From Streptomyces sp. D2-8 (lineage in GTDB: Bacteria; Actinomycetota; Actinomycetes; Streptomycetales; Streptomycetaceae): 64,000 nucleotides of DNA. The notes below the pieces were generated by a model. The model did no database searches and was not told the DNA's origin. It saw only the letters and a list, made by a program, of their open reading frames with translations. Positions 8,889 to 16,602 of this stretch are shown piece after piece. The stretch is from assembly GCF_023184515.1 (NCBI RefSeq), contig NZ_JAAHBP010000008.1, positions 186,001 to 250,000 of the forward strand, given 5' to 3'. Numbering within the stretch: the stretch's first letter is position 1; every line of letters starts with the position of its first letter. Both the position numbers and the translations under genes were made by a program.

Positions 8889-11084
8889 GTGACAGCAGCA
8901 ACGCACTCCACCCTGTTCCCGCAGGTACCGGATTCCGCCGACGCGGTGCTCGAAGGGCTCGACCCCGAGCAGCGCGAGGTGGCCACGGCCCTGCACGGTC
9001 CGGTGTGCGTCCTGGCGGGCGCGGGGACGGGCAAGACACGGGCGATCACCCACCGCATCGCCTACGGAGTGCGCGCCGGCATCCTGCACCCCTCCAGCGT
9101 CCTCGCCGTCACCTTCACCAACCGCGCCGCCGGGGAGATGCGCGGCCGGCTGCGCCAGCTCGGTGCCGGGGGTGTCCAGGCGCGTACGTTCCACTCGGCC
9201 GCCCTGCGTCAGCTCCAGTACTTCTGGCCGAAAGCGATCGGTGGTTCCCTGCCCCGGCTCGTCGACCGCAAGCTCCAACTCGTCGCCGACGCGGCGGCCG
9301 CCTGCCGCATCCGGCTCGACCGGGGCGAGCTGCGGGACGTCACCGCCGAGATCGAATGGTCCAAGGTCACCCAGACCGTCCCCGCCGACTACGCGCCCGC
9401 CGCCGCCAAGGCCGGCCGTGAGTCCCCCCGCGACCCCGCCGAGATCGCCCAGCTCTACGCCGCCTACGAGGACGTCAAGCGCGAGCGGTCCGTCATCGAC
9501 TTCGAGGACGTGCTGCTGCTGACGGTGGCCGTCCTGCAGGACCGGCACGACATCGCCGAGCAGATCCGCGCCCAGTACCAGCACTTCGTGGTCGACGAGT
9601 ACCAGGACGTCAGCCCCCTCCAGCAGCGTCTGCTCGAACTGTGGCTGGGCGAGCGGGACAGCCTGTGCGTGGTCGGGGACGCCAGCCAGACGATCTACTC
9701 GTTCACGGGGGCGACCCCGGACCATCTGCTCGACTTCCGCACCCGGCACCCCGGCGCCACCGTCGTCAAACTGGTCCGCGACTACCGCTCCACCCCCCAG
9801 GTCGTCCACCTCGCCAACGGCCTGCTCGCCCAGGCCCGGGGGAGGGCCGCCGACCACCGCCTGGAGCTCGTCTCCCAGCGCGCCGCGGGGCCCGAGCCGG
9901 TCTACGCCGAGTACACCGACGAGCCCGCCGAGGCGGAAGGCGCGGCCCGCCGGATCCGCGAGTTCATCGACTCGGGGGTCCCGGCCTCCGAGATCGCCGT
10001 CCTCTTCCGCACGAACGCGCAGTCCGAGACCTATGAGCAGGCCCTCGCCGATGCCGGAGTGCCTTACCAGCTGCGCGGTGCCGAGCGGTTCTTCGACCGC
10101 CCGGAGGTGCGCAAGGCGGGCATCGCCCTGCGCGGCGCGGCCCGCTTCGGCGGTAACGACTCCCTCCTCGACGACGTCGTCGACCTGCCCTCCCAGGTGC
10201 GTGCCGTGCTGTCGGGAGAGGGCTGGACGACACAGCCACCGGCCGGTTCCGGTGCCGTGCGAGAGCGCTGGGAGTCCCTGGCCGCCCTGGTGAACCTCGC
10301 CCAGGACTTCGCCGCCGCCACACCGGGCGCCACCCTGGCGGACCTCGTCGCCGAACTCGACGAACGGGCGAACGCCCAGCACGCCCCCACCGTGCAGGGC
10401 GTCACCCTCGCCTCCCTGCACTCGGCCAAGGGCCTGGAGTGGGACGTCGTCTTCCTGGTCGGCGTCGCCGAGGGCATGATGCCGATCACCTACGCGAAGA
10501 CCGACGAACAGATCGAGGAGGAGCGCCGCCTCCTCTATGTCGGTGTCACCCGCGCGCGCGAACACCTCCATGTCTCCTGGGCGCTCTCCCGCTCGCCCGG
10601 CGGCCGTCCCAGCCGCCGCCCCAGCCGCTTCCTCGACGGACTGCGCCCCGGCTCGACGGCCACCACGGGCCGCACCAGCGCCGGCGGAGCGGGCGGAATC
10701 GAGCGCGGAATCCCCGGAACCAGGGGGTCCGCCCCGAAACGGGCCCAGCGAGTCCCCGCCCGCTGCCGAGTCTGCGGCCGCACGCTGACCGACCCGGGCG
10801 AGATGAAGCTGATGCGCTGCGACGGCTGCCCCTCCGACATGAACGAGGGCCTGTACGAGCGGCTCCGCGAGTGGCGCGCCGACCAGGCACGCAGCAGCGG
10901 CCAGCCCGCCTTCTGCGTGTTCACGGACAGAACCTTGATGGCGATCGCCGAGTCCGCCCCCGACGACGAGCGTGAGCTCGCCCGCATCCCGGGCGTCGGG
11001 ATGCGCAAGCTCACTCGCTACGGAGCCGACGTACTGGCCATCTGCGCGGGCCAGTCACTCGCGGAGAGCGCAGATCAGGACTGA
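8889..11084 (+). CDS. uvrD2: ATP-dependent DNA helicase UvrD2
   Basis: 731 residues from the GTG at 8889 (VTAATHS...). SF1A helicase motifs run from Walker A AGAGTGKTR near residue 43, DEYQD near 235 and GDASQTIYSFTG near 260 to LHSAKGLEWD near 510 and LLYVGVTRARE near 545. The C-terminal part is diagnostic of actinobacterial UvrD2: a tetracysteine block (CRVCGRT ... RCDGCPSDM, about 625-650), then an HRDC domain (about 665-725). In mycobacteria UvrD2 is a 3'-5' DNA helicase in which the tetracysteine module is needed for unwinding. It lies beside mycoredoxin and upstream of wblC, the same order as in mycobacteria. Confidence 0.95.
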   Translation: MTAATHSTLFPQVPDSADAVLEGLDPEQREVATALHGPVCVLAGAGTGKTRAITHRIAYGVRAGILHPSSVLAVTFTNRAAGEMRGRLRQLGAGGVQARTFHSAALRQLQYFWPKAIGGSLPRLVDRKLQLVADAAAACRIRLDRGELRDVTAEIEWSKVTQTVPADYAPAAAKAGRESPRDPAEIAQLYAAYEDVKRERSVIDFEDVLLLTVAVLQDRHDIAEQIRAQYQHFVVDEYQDVSPLQQRLLELWLGERDSLCVVGDASQTIYSFTGATPDHLLDFRTRHPGATVVKLVRDYRSTPQVVHLANGLLAQARGRAADHRLELVSQRAAGPEPVYAEYTDEPAEAEGAARRIREFIDSGVPASEIAVLFRTNAQSETYEQALADAGVPYQLRGAERFFDRPEVRKAGIALRGAARFGGNDSLLDDVVDLPSQVRAVLSGEGWTTQPPAGSGAVRERWESLAALVNLAQDFAAATPGATLADLVAELDERANAQHAPTVQGVTLASLHSAKGLEWDVVFLVGVAEGMMPITYAKTDEQIEEERRLLYVGVTRAREHLHVSWALSRSPGGRPSRRPSRFLDGLRPGSTATTGRTSAGGAGGIERGIPGTRGSAPKRAQRVPARCRVCGRTLTDPGEMKLMRCDGCPSDMNEGLYERLREWRADQARSSGQPAFCVFTDRTLMAIAESAPDDERELARIPGVGMRKLTRYGADVLAICAGQSLAESADQD

Positions 11085-11107
11085 CGCGAACTCGTCGAAA
11101 AAATAGT

Positions 11108-11137
11108 TTGCGCATGCCCCAGCAATCCCCATAGGTT
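11108..11137 (+). promoter_or_regulatory. Candidate wblC promoter with WhiB7-type AT-rich element
   Basis: TTGCGC at 11108-11113, an 18-bp spacer, then TAGGTT at 11132-11137. Directly upstream is an A/T run (AAAAAATA, 11098-11105), standing out sharply in this GC-rich DNA. WhiB7/WblC family activators bind sigma-A and insert their AT-hook into such a stretch beside the -35 box. Autoactivation by WblC is the natural inference. The transcript would have a leader of about 600 nt before wblC. Confidence 0.7.
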
Positions 11138-11248
11138 CTTAGGCACGAGAGCAGCGGCCTTCTCGAAGGCCCTGACTCCGTGTTGTACTTGCATATCCGT
11201 CGGACTGGTTCATCCAGTCCCCCGAGACGCCGAGAGGAGGCGAGTCCA

Positions 11249-11569
11249 GTGATCAGCATCAACACCAGCTCCGTCAGCATCGTGAAAATGACCGATCGCT
11301 CGGCCGTCTCCGCGTGCATGCTCGGCGTTTCGAACCTGGGCACCGGTCTGTCCGGCATTCGTGCCGCCCGTCCGGCGTCCTCCTCCGTTGCTCCCGCGGG
11401 CCTTCCCGTCCGTGAGCGCAATGAGCGACCGACCAAGGCACTGGAAGCGGCAGTAGAGGCACAGGCCTATGCCTTTACGGCGACCGGTGCCGGATTCCGG
11501 AAGCAGACGACGCAGCACCACCAGATGTGGGCCTTCCGTGGGCCAGAACCCTGGAGTGATCCAGCCTGA
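11249..11569 (+). CDS. Upstream ORF in the wblC leader
   Basis: 106 residues from a GTG at 11249, with a very good ribosome site (GAGAGGAGG) 8 nt upstream. No enzymatic motif is recognisable; the product is rich in S, A and T. Its stop codon sits in a hairpin (11565-11581) just before the intrinsic terminator at 11593-11634. Regulation of whiB7/wblC by a translated upstream ORF and premature termination is described in mycobacteria and Streptomyces, so translation of this frame probably sets terminator versus antiterminator folding. Internal ATG codons at 11288 and 11318 could be the true leader start. The peptide itself may have no function. Confidence 0.65.
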   Translation: MISINTSSVSIVKMTDRSAVSACMLGVSNLGTGLSGIRAARPASSSVAPAGLPVRERNERPTKALEAAVEAQAYAFTATGAGFRKQTTQHHQMWAFRGPEPWSDPA

Positions 11570-11581
11570 TCGCCGATCAGG
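11551..11581 (+). promoter_or_regulatory. Tandem hairpins across the uORF stop codon
   Basis: Two hairpins precede the terminator: CTGGA-GTGA-TCCAG (11551-11564) and CCTGAT-CGCCG-ATCAGG (11565-11581). The second includes the uORF stop TGA (11567-11569). A ribosome stalled at the end of the uORF would disrupt them, which is the expected layout for ribosome-mediated attenuation. Confidence 0.6.
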
Positions 11582-11592
11582 CCGGCGCCTTC

Positions 11593-11634
11593 AGGGCCGC
11601 GGAACCCCATCCGGGATCCGCGGCCCTTCTGTTT
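11593..11634 (+). terminator. Intrinsic attenuator of wblC
   Basis: A perfect 11-bp stem, AGGGCCGCGGA (11593-11603) with TCCGCGGCCCT (11617-11627), 13-nt loop, then a T-rich TCTGTTT. It lies after the uORF and 109 bp before wblC on the same strand, so it would stop transcription inside the leader unless the leader refolds. Confidence 0.85.
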
Positions 11635-11742
11635 GTCCCTGAACAGGGATGACGGACCGAAGGAGCCTCGGGGCAAGAAAAGAACCCGGTACCACCACCC
11701 CCCGGCCAACAGGCCGGAACGACCAGACGAGGAAGACGAACC

Positions 11743-12111
11743 GTGCAACTCGAAGCGCACGCCCCGTCCGTACCGCCTTCCGACACGATCCCCAAGCCCG
11801 GCTCCACGGAGGACCCCGCCTTGACCCCGCTCACCGCGCTCACCGCGCTCGACGACGCCATCGAGAACCTCGGCGTACCCGTCCCGTGCCGTTCCTACGA
11901 CCCGGAGGTCTTCTTCGCCGAGTCGCCCGCGGACGTCGAGTACGCCAAGTCCCTCTGCCGCACCTGCCCGCTGGTCGAGGCCTGCCTCGCCGGGGCCAAG
12001 GAGCGGCGTGAGCCCTGGGGCGTCTGGGGTGGCGAGCTGTTCGTCCAGGGTGTCGTCGTCGCCCGGAAGCGGCCGCGTGGCCGCCCGCGCAAGAACCCGG
12101 TCACCGCATGA
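11743..12111 (+). CDS. wblC: WhiB-like transcription factor WblC (WhiB7)
   Basis: 122 residues from a GTG at 11743, with ACGAGGA upstream. The four Fe-S cysteines are in PCRSYDP and in SLCRTCPLVEAC, giving the WhiB pattern C-Xn-C-X2-C-X5-C. The turn motif EPWGVWGGE follows. The C-terminal RGRPRK (about residues 113-118) is the AT-hook that identifies the WhiB7/WblC subclass. The protein binds region 4 of the principal sigma factor and activates genes for resistance to ribosome-targeting antibiotics. In Streptomyces it has also been tied to sigR induction by antibiotics; sigR is in this window. Control by autoactivation and leader attenuation is likely. Confidence 0.97.
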   Translation: MQLEAHAPSVPPSDTIPKPGSTEDPALTPLTALTALDDAIENLGVPVPCRSYDPEVFFAESPADVEYAKSLCRTCPLVEACLAGAKERREPWGVWGGELFVQGVVVARKRPRGRPRKNPVTA

Positions 12112-12431
12112 ACACCGCAGGAACGATCGACCGTCCCCTCACGCACGACCCCCAGAAGCAGGCCCCGATGAAGCCGTCCACTTACGAGCCCGCAGGCTCC
12201 GCGAACCAAGACTTCACCATCAGCGGCGCGAAGGACTCGCGTCAGAACAGGACCCGAGAGATGCAACTCATTCCAGAAGCCATGGCTCGTGCGCATATGC
12301 GCGAGCGACTGCAGGAGGCGGAGCGGGATCGACAGGCCGTGCGTCTGGTGGCCGCCCGCCGGATGCAGCGCAGGGCGGAGCGCGCCTCACTGCGTGCCCG
12401 CCGGGCGCTCGCCATGGCCGTCATGCAGTAA
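12108..12431 (+). CDS. Small basic protein coupled to wblC
   Basis: The frame starts with an ATG that overlaps the wblC stop (ATGA at 12108-12111), giving 107 residues with no obvious ribosome site, so translation would be coupled. Later starts at 12168 and 12261 are possible; from 12261 the product is 57 residues (MQLIPEAMARAHM...). The C-terminal half is predicted helical and strongly Arg/Ala-rich (RMQRRAERASLRARRALAM). No domain is recognised. A short Arg-rich protein beginning MQLIPEA next to wblC is, from memory, common in Streptomyces, which favours the 12261 start. Function unknown. Confidence 0.6.
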   Translation: MNTAGTIDRPLTHDPQKQAPMKPSTYEPAGSANQDFTISGAKDSRQNRTREMQLIPEAMARAHMRERLQEAERDRQAVRLVAARRMQRRAERASLRARRALAMAVMQ

Positions 12432-12450
12432 CGCGCCCCACCTGAAGCGG

Positions 12451-12471
12451 GGCCTCCCGGCCAGGGAGGCC
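12451..12471 (+). terminator. First of two tandem hairpins after the wblC operon
   Basis: GGCCTCCC (12451-12458) pairs with GGGAGGCC (12464-12471) around a 5-nt loop, 20 bp after the small basic ORF. There is no U-tract, as is common in Streptomyces. Confidence 0.55.
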
Positions 12472-12494
12472 GCGCTGCCACCGCCGAGCTCTCG

Positions 12495-12535
12495 CCGCGG
12501 GGGCCGGTCCGTGCCGAACGGACCGGCCCCCGCGG
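12495..12535. terminator. Strong 18-bp hairpin terminator
   Basis: A perfect 18-bp stem (12495-12512 with 12518-12535) and a 5-nt loop. It closes the wblC transcript. The rest of 12432-12690 shows no coding sequence I can support. Confidence 0.75.
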
Positions 12536-12690
12536 TGCGTTGTACCGACGAAGAGGATGCGTGCGTCCACCGAGCCGGGGCATGGGCACCATCAAGCCAC
12601 AGCGTGACACCCACCCAGCGGGGGCGGTGCGCCCGCTGAGCCCGGGCGTCGTGCCCGACGAGGCACCGGTCGCGGGGATATCGTCGCCGG

Positions 12691-12909
12691 GTGACGAGTC
12701 CTCCAGGAGGCAGTGGCGACGGCTCCGCCGCGGAGCCGCGGCGCTTTGTCTGCGCACGCTGCGGCACAACGGCCGAAGTCCTGACCGAGGGTCCACCACT
12801 CACCTGGACCTACTCCGTGGAGGACGGCGCCCGCCGCTACTACTGCGAGACCTGCTCCCGGGAGAACCTCAGGTCCATCGAGGGGCGTCTGGACTCGGAC
12901 TGGTGGTGA
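12691..12909 (+). CDS. Small zinc-ribbon-like protein
   Basis: 72 residues from a GTG at 12691. Two CxxC knuckles, FVCARCGT near residue 20 and YYCETCSREN near 50, are spaced like a rubredoxin/zinc-ribbon fold, and the C terminus ends in DSDWW. No other domain is present. The gene converges with the ABC1 kinase gene, with only 16 bp between stop codons. The start has weak ribosome-site support. Function unknown; a structural zinc-binding role is inferred from the cysteines. Confidence 0.65.
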   Translation: MTSPPGGSGDGSAAEPRRFVCARCGTTAEVLTEGPPLTWTYSVEDGARRYYCETCSRENLRSIEGRLDSDWW

Positions 12910-12925
12910 AGCCCGCGGCCGGGAC

Positions 12926-14296
12926 TCATGCCTCCGCCACCGCCTCCTCGCCGTCCGCCGGGTCCTCCGGGACGAATCCCGGCAGCCACTCCTCCAGCTC
13001 TTCGCGCAGCCGCACTGTGGCACCCAGCTGGCACAGCACGCCGATCGTGCTCAGCGTCACCCGGTGGATCAGCAGATAGGACGGGGGCAGGTTGAGCTGC
13101 TTGCCGAGCTGATAGGCGGGGGAGCGGGGATCGGCGACACGGGCCGCCTGGCTGCGCATCCAGCCCCGGGTGAAGGTGAACTCCTCGACCTGGGCCGGTT
13201 CGATGATCGGCAGCAGGTAGTCCATGACGGCGTCCGGGTCCAGCTCTATGGTCTCCCTGACGAACCCTTCCGCGCACAGGAGCTCGTAGACCGCCTCGGC
13301 CTCCCCGTCCAGGGTCATCCGAAGGGACTCGCCGATGGTGGCCGGCAGGCCGCCCGAGAGCCGGTCGACCGTGCCGAAGTCCAGGACGCCCAGGCGCCAG
13401 TCGTCCTCACCCTCCGGGCCGCCGGGCAGAAGCCGGAAGTTGCCCGGGTGGGGATCGGCGTGCAGCAGGCCCGTGCGGGCGGGGCCGGAGAACAGGAAGC
13501 GGGCCAGGAGCTGACCGGCACGGTCGCGCTGCTTCTGGGTGCCGTCCGAGATGATCTCGGACAGCGGGATGCCGTCCATCCACTCGGTGACCAGGACCTG
13601 GTCGGACTGATGGACCACCTGCGGCACGACCACGTCCGGGTCGTCCGTGAACTCCTCCGCGTGGGCCTGCTGGGCCTGGGCCTCCAGGCCGTAGTCCAGC
13701 TCCTCCGAGACGCGGTCCTTCAGCTCCGCGATCAGCGGCTTGATGTCCATGCCGGGGATCAGCGGTCCGAGCAGACGCGAGAAGCGGCTCAGCTGGTTCA
13801 GATCCGACAGCAGGGCCTCGCCGGCGCCCGGGTACTGGACCTTGACCGCCACCTCACGGCCGTCGTGCCACACCCCCCGGTGGACCTGGCCGATCGAGGC
13901 CGCCGCGGCGGGCTTGTCCTCGAACTCCAGGAACAGCTCCTGCCAGCCCTCGCCGAGCCGCTCCTCCAGCACCGCGTGCACGGTGCGGGTCGGCATGGGC
14001 GGCGCCGCCTCCTGGAGCTTGGTCAGAGCGGCCCGGTAGGGCCCGGCCACCTCTTCGGGCAGCGCGGACTCGAAGACGGACAGGGCCTGGCCGAACTTCA
14101 TCGCCCCGCCCTTGAGCTCGCCGAGCACCTTGAACAGCTGCTCCGCCGTGCGCTGTTGGAGTTCCCGGCCGACGAGGTCGGCGGACTCGCCGACGATCCG
14201 CTTGCCGAATCCCCAGGTCGCCCGCCCGGCGATGCCGAGCGGGAGCGCGGCGAGCTTGGCGGTCCGGGTGACCGCCTTCCGGGGAAGATCAGACAT
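12926..14296 (-). CDS. ABC1/AarF-type (UbiB) atypical kinase
   Basis: 456 residues. The ATG at 14296 has GGAGG close upstream; an extension to 14467 would run through the neighbouring gene. UbiB-family motifs are clear: KxGQ-type KFGQALSVFE near residue 70, AAASIGQVH (the alanine-rich nucleotide loop), VAVKVQYPG with the catalytic-type lysine, VTEWMDGIPL, HADPHPGNF and LDFGTVDRL. Family members act as ATPases or kinases that support isoprenoid-quinone lipid metabolism, usually at membranes. The ThiF-like gene upstream overlaps its start, so they form one transcript read leftwards. The same kinase lies beside whiB7 in mycobacteria. Confidence 0.9.
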   Translation of the reverse strand: MSDLPRKAVTRTAKLAALPLGIAGRATWGFGKRIVGESADLVGRELQQRTAEQLFKVLGELKGGAMKFGQALSVFESALPEEVAGPYRAALTKLQEAAPPMPTRTVHAVLEERLGEGWQELFLEFEDKPAAAASIGQVHRGVWHDGREVAVKVQYPGAGEALLSDLNQLSRFSRLLGPLIPGMDIKPLIAELKDRVSEELDYGLEAQAQQAHAEEFTDDPDVVVPQVVHQSDQVLVTEWMDGIPLSEIISDGTQKQRDRAGQLLARFLFSGPARTGLLHADPHPGNFRLLPGGPEGEDDWRLGVLDFGTVDRLSGGLPATIGESLRMTLDGEAEAVYELLCAEGFVRETIELDPDAVMDYLLPIIEPAQVEEFTFTRGWMRSQAARVADPRSPAYQLGKQLNLPPSYLLIHRVTLSTIGVLCQLGATVRLREELEEWLPGFVPEDPADGEEAVAEA

Positions 14297-15503
14297 GCGC
14301 CCTCCAAGTCCCAGCCGGCCGCTCCGCCTCTGCCTCACGGCACTGCTCCGACGGCCGTTGCACCGCCATTGTCTCGTGCGACTCCCCGTCCTCCGAGAGG
14401 TGCTCCCCCTTTCCTCTCTCCGCCGCGGCGCACGGGCATGCCGGATGTGCCTGGATCGGCCGCGCATGCCAGTTCAGACCAGGGACGGAGACCTCCCAGC
14501 GCGCCTCGGCACTGGACGGGACCCGGCCGTCCAGGAAAGCGAGCGCGTGGGCGGCCGCCAGAGCGGCCACGGTCGTGGCCAGCGTCAGGTCGCAGGGCCG
14601 GACCTGCCGCTGCCTGCCGGAGCGCCACTGGACGACCATGCGCGGCCAGGCCGGGTCCCGGTCGGCGCGGCCCTCGTGCAGACATCCCGCGCAGCTCGTC
14701 TCCCCGGGCAGGACAAGAGGGCCGACCACACCGGTACCCTCCACGACACCGGCGTACAGATGGGGTGTCCCGGAGGACATCAGCGGCTCGGCGGCGGCCG
14801 GGTCGGGCGCGTGCACGGCGACATCGTCCCGAGGGGCGAGGACCACCAGCGAGAACCCCGGGTCGCCATCGTCCGGGGACGACCGGGCCGTCGCGCGGCG
14901 CGGAGGCCGGTCCGGGGCCGCCCGGCGCACGGCACGGCGGGCCGACTCGTCCCTGCGGTCGCCGACGGATTCCGCGGGGAGCCCGCCCGGTGCGACGTCC
15001 CACGGCTCCACTCGGCCACCGTCGAGCACGTCCACCTCACCCACTCCGGCCCCGGCCAGGAGTGAGGCCAGCACGGCACCCACCCTGCCCGCCCCCCGCA
15101 CCTGCACGCGCTGCGAGCGCCGGGCCGCCAGCTGTCCGATCGCGTCGCCGGGGGCCGAGGCCGTCAGGGAGAGGGAGGCCAGGTCGGGGCGCAGTCGGTC
15201 GAGGACCTCCTTCTTCCTCCGCAGGGCGTCGGCGGCCGGCCCGCCGCCCCGGGCGTCGTCCAGGAGCCCGGCCCGTGCGAGCCCCCGCACCAGCCCGTCG
15301 ACATGACCGTCGGGCAGGTCCATGCGGCGCCCCTCCTCACGCAGAAGTTCCAGCCCTCGCGTGCCGTTCAGCAGGTCGAGGAAGCTGCCCGTCGCCAGGT
15401 CCATCGGGCCGAGCGTCATCGCATGCGCCGGTGTCATCCCGAACTGCACGGTGTTGAGGTCGCGCCAGCCGCGCCTGAGCGCGGGTTTCACCATCGGATG
15501 CAT
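14289..15503 (-). CDS. ThiF/HesA-like adenylyltransferase-fold protein
   Basis: 404 residues from ATG at 15503 (MHPMVKPALRRGWRD). The middle has a glycine-rich Rossmann start (VQVRGAGRVGAVLASLLAGA) and the E1-like segment VGEVDVLDGGRVEPWDV. A CAGC pair and a later CPC pair could bind zinc, as in ThiF/MoeB enzymes. The N-terminal third resembles the precursor-recognition-like part of cyclodehydratase-type ThiF relatives, but no precursor peptide or YcaO gene is visible here. It probably activates a carboxylate or is a degenerate relative. Its stop overlaps the ABC1 kinase start by 8 nt, so the two are translationally coupled. Confidence 0.7.
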   Translation of the reverse strand: MHPMVKPALRRGWRDLNTVQFGMTPAHAMTLGPMDLATGSFLDLLNGTRGLELLREEGRRMDLPDGHVDGLVRGLARAGLLDDARGGGPAADALRRKKEVLDRLRPDLASLSLTASAPGDAIGQLAARRSQRVQVRGAGRVGAVLASLLAGAGVGEVDVLDGGRVEPWDVAPGGLPAESVGDRRDESARRAVRRAAPDRPPRRATARSSPDDGDPGFSLVVLAPRDDVAVHAPDPAAAEPLMSSGTPHLYAGVVEGTGVVGPLVLPGETSCAGCLHEGRADRDPAWPRMVVQWRSGRQRQVRPCDLTLATTVAALAAAHALAFLDGRVPSSAEARWEVSVPGLNWHARPIQAHPACPCAAAERGKGEHLSEDGESHETMAVQRPSEQCREAEAERPAGTWRAHV

Positions 15504-15851
15504 GACAGGCCCCCGTTTGCCGTAGATCGTCCCCGTATGCCGGTGGAGCGAGGTTGCGGGCCCCGGCTGGTCACGCCGAGGCCGGTCGCAGGCAGGGCCC
15601 GTGTGCAGGCCTGTCCCGAGCAAGGCGCGGCCGTGCGCAGGCCGACCCCGACCACGGGCACGGCCCCTGGTCCCGGGCCGACCGCCATCGCTTCGCCGAC
15701 GAGAACCAGCATGCCCAAACCCGCCGCCGGCTGCCGAAAGTTGTCCACAGGAGCGGGCATTCGTCGTACAAATCCGGCGGCCGGTGGGGGTGGCGGCACG
15801 GAACCGTCCCGGAGCCGGGACTTCCCCGAGTGCAGCGGGTAACGTCGGGGC
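15504..15851. other. Divergent intergenic region with one DnaA box
   Basis: 348 bp between the leftward ThiF-like gene and the rightward metallopeptidase gene. It must hold both promoters, but I see no convincing -35/-10 pair. The only distinct site is a DnaA box at 15741-15749. The open frames crossing it lack ribosome sites and family motifs. Confidence 0.5.
15741..15749 (+). promoter_or_regulatory. Perfect DnaA-box sequence
   Basis: TTGTCCACA, the preferred Streptomyces DnaA box, on the plus strand in the ThiF/metallopeptidase divergent spacer. A second perfect copy is upstream of uvrD2. Confidence 0.4.
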
Positions 15852-16460
15852 GTGCCCGCCGACCCACTGCACCGCGCCGGAACGCCACACCGCAGCACGA
15901 CGAGCCAGCCGCCGAGCGGCTCGGGGGCGAGCGCGATCGAGGTCCGCAGGAGCGCGCGCCGACGCAGAACGGTCTCCGCGTACCGCGAGGGCGATCGCAC
16001 CGTGGTGCTCATCCCCGCCCGGATGTCCGAGGCGGAGGAGCAGCGCTGGGTGAACGTCATGCTCGACAAGCTGGCCGCCCAGGAGAGCAAGCGGGCCCTC
16101 GGCGACGCCGAGCTGGCCGAGCGGGCCCGGCGTCTTTCGGACCAGTACTTCGGCGGGCGGGCCCGGCCCGTGTCGGTGCGCTGGGTGACCAACCAGAACA
16201 CGCGCTGGGGGTCCTGCACCCCCTCCGAGGGCAGCATCCGCCTCTCGCACCGACTCCAGGGCATGCCCGAGTACGTCGTCGACTACGTCCTCGTCCACGA
16301 ACTCGCCCATCTGCTCGTCCCCGGACACGGACCTCGCTTCTGGGAACTCCTGGAGGCCTATCCGCGCACGGAGCGAGCCCGCGGATACCTCGAAGGCGTG
16401 GTCGCCGCCGAGCGGTTGCCCCATGTGCCCGGAGCACGGGGCGAGAGCCCCGCGGGGTGA
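15852..16460 (+). CDS. YgjP/WLM-type zinc metallopeptidase
   Basis: 202 residues from a GTG at 15852; the first 40 residues are low in similarity and the true start may be downstream. The C-terminal half has VLVHELAHLLVPGHGPRFW: HExxH with a third histidine a few residues on, as in the YgjP-like (DUF45) metallopeptidases. The preceding WVTNQNTRWGSC is the conserved RWGSC strand of the same family. It is a cytosolic zinc protease of unknown substrate. Divergent from the ThiF-like/ABC1 pair. Confidence 0.88.
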   Translation: MPADPLHRAGTPHRSTTSQPPSGSGASAIEVRRSARRRRTVSAYREGDRTVVLIPARMSEAEEQRWVNVMLDKLAAQESKRALGDAELAERARRLSDQYFGGRARPVSVRWVTNQNTRWGSCTPSEGSIRLSHRLQGMPEYVVDYVLVHELAHLLVPGHGPRFWELLEAYPRTERARGYLEGVVAAERLPHVPGARGESPAG

Positions 16461-16602
16461 CCGACCGCTTTCCGTAAGCGAACAGCCGATACGGCTGAGC
16501 GAGCGTTCTGTACCGGCTCTGTACCGACCTCGTCCGGTGTCCGAGTTTGCCGTTAGCCTGGCGCGACGCACTCACGTTCTGGATGGGGGACGGTCGTTAC
16601 GC

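Noticed and set aside
14289..15503. A TOMM/bacteriocin cluster around the ThiF-like gene
   Set aside because: No YcaO, dehydrogenase, transporter or precursor peptide is nearby.
15504..15851. A small gene in the ThiF/metallopeptidase spacer
   Set aside because: The open frames have no ribosome site, are Pro/Arg/Gly-rich and overlap likely promoters.
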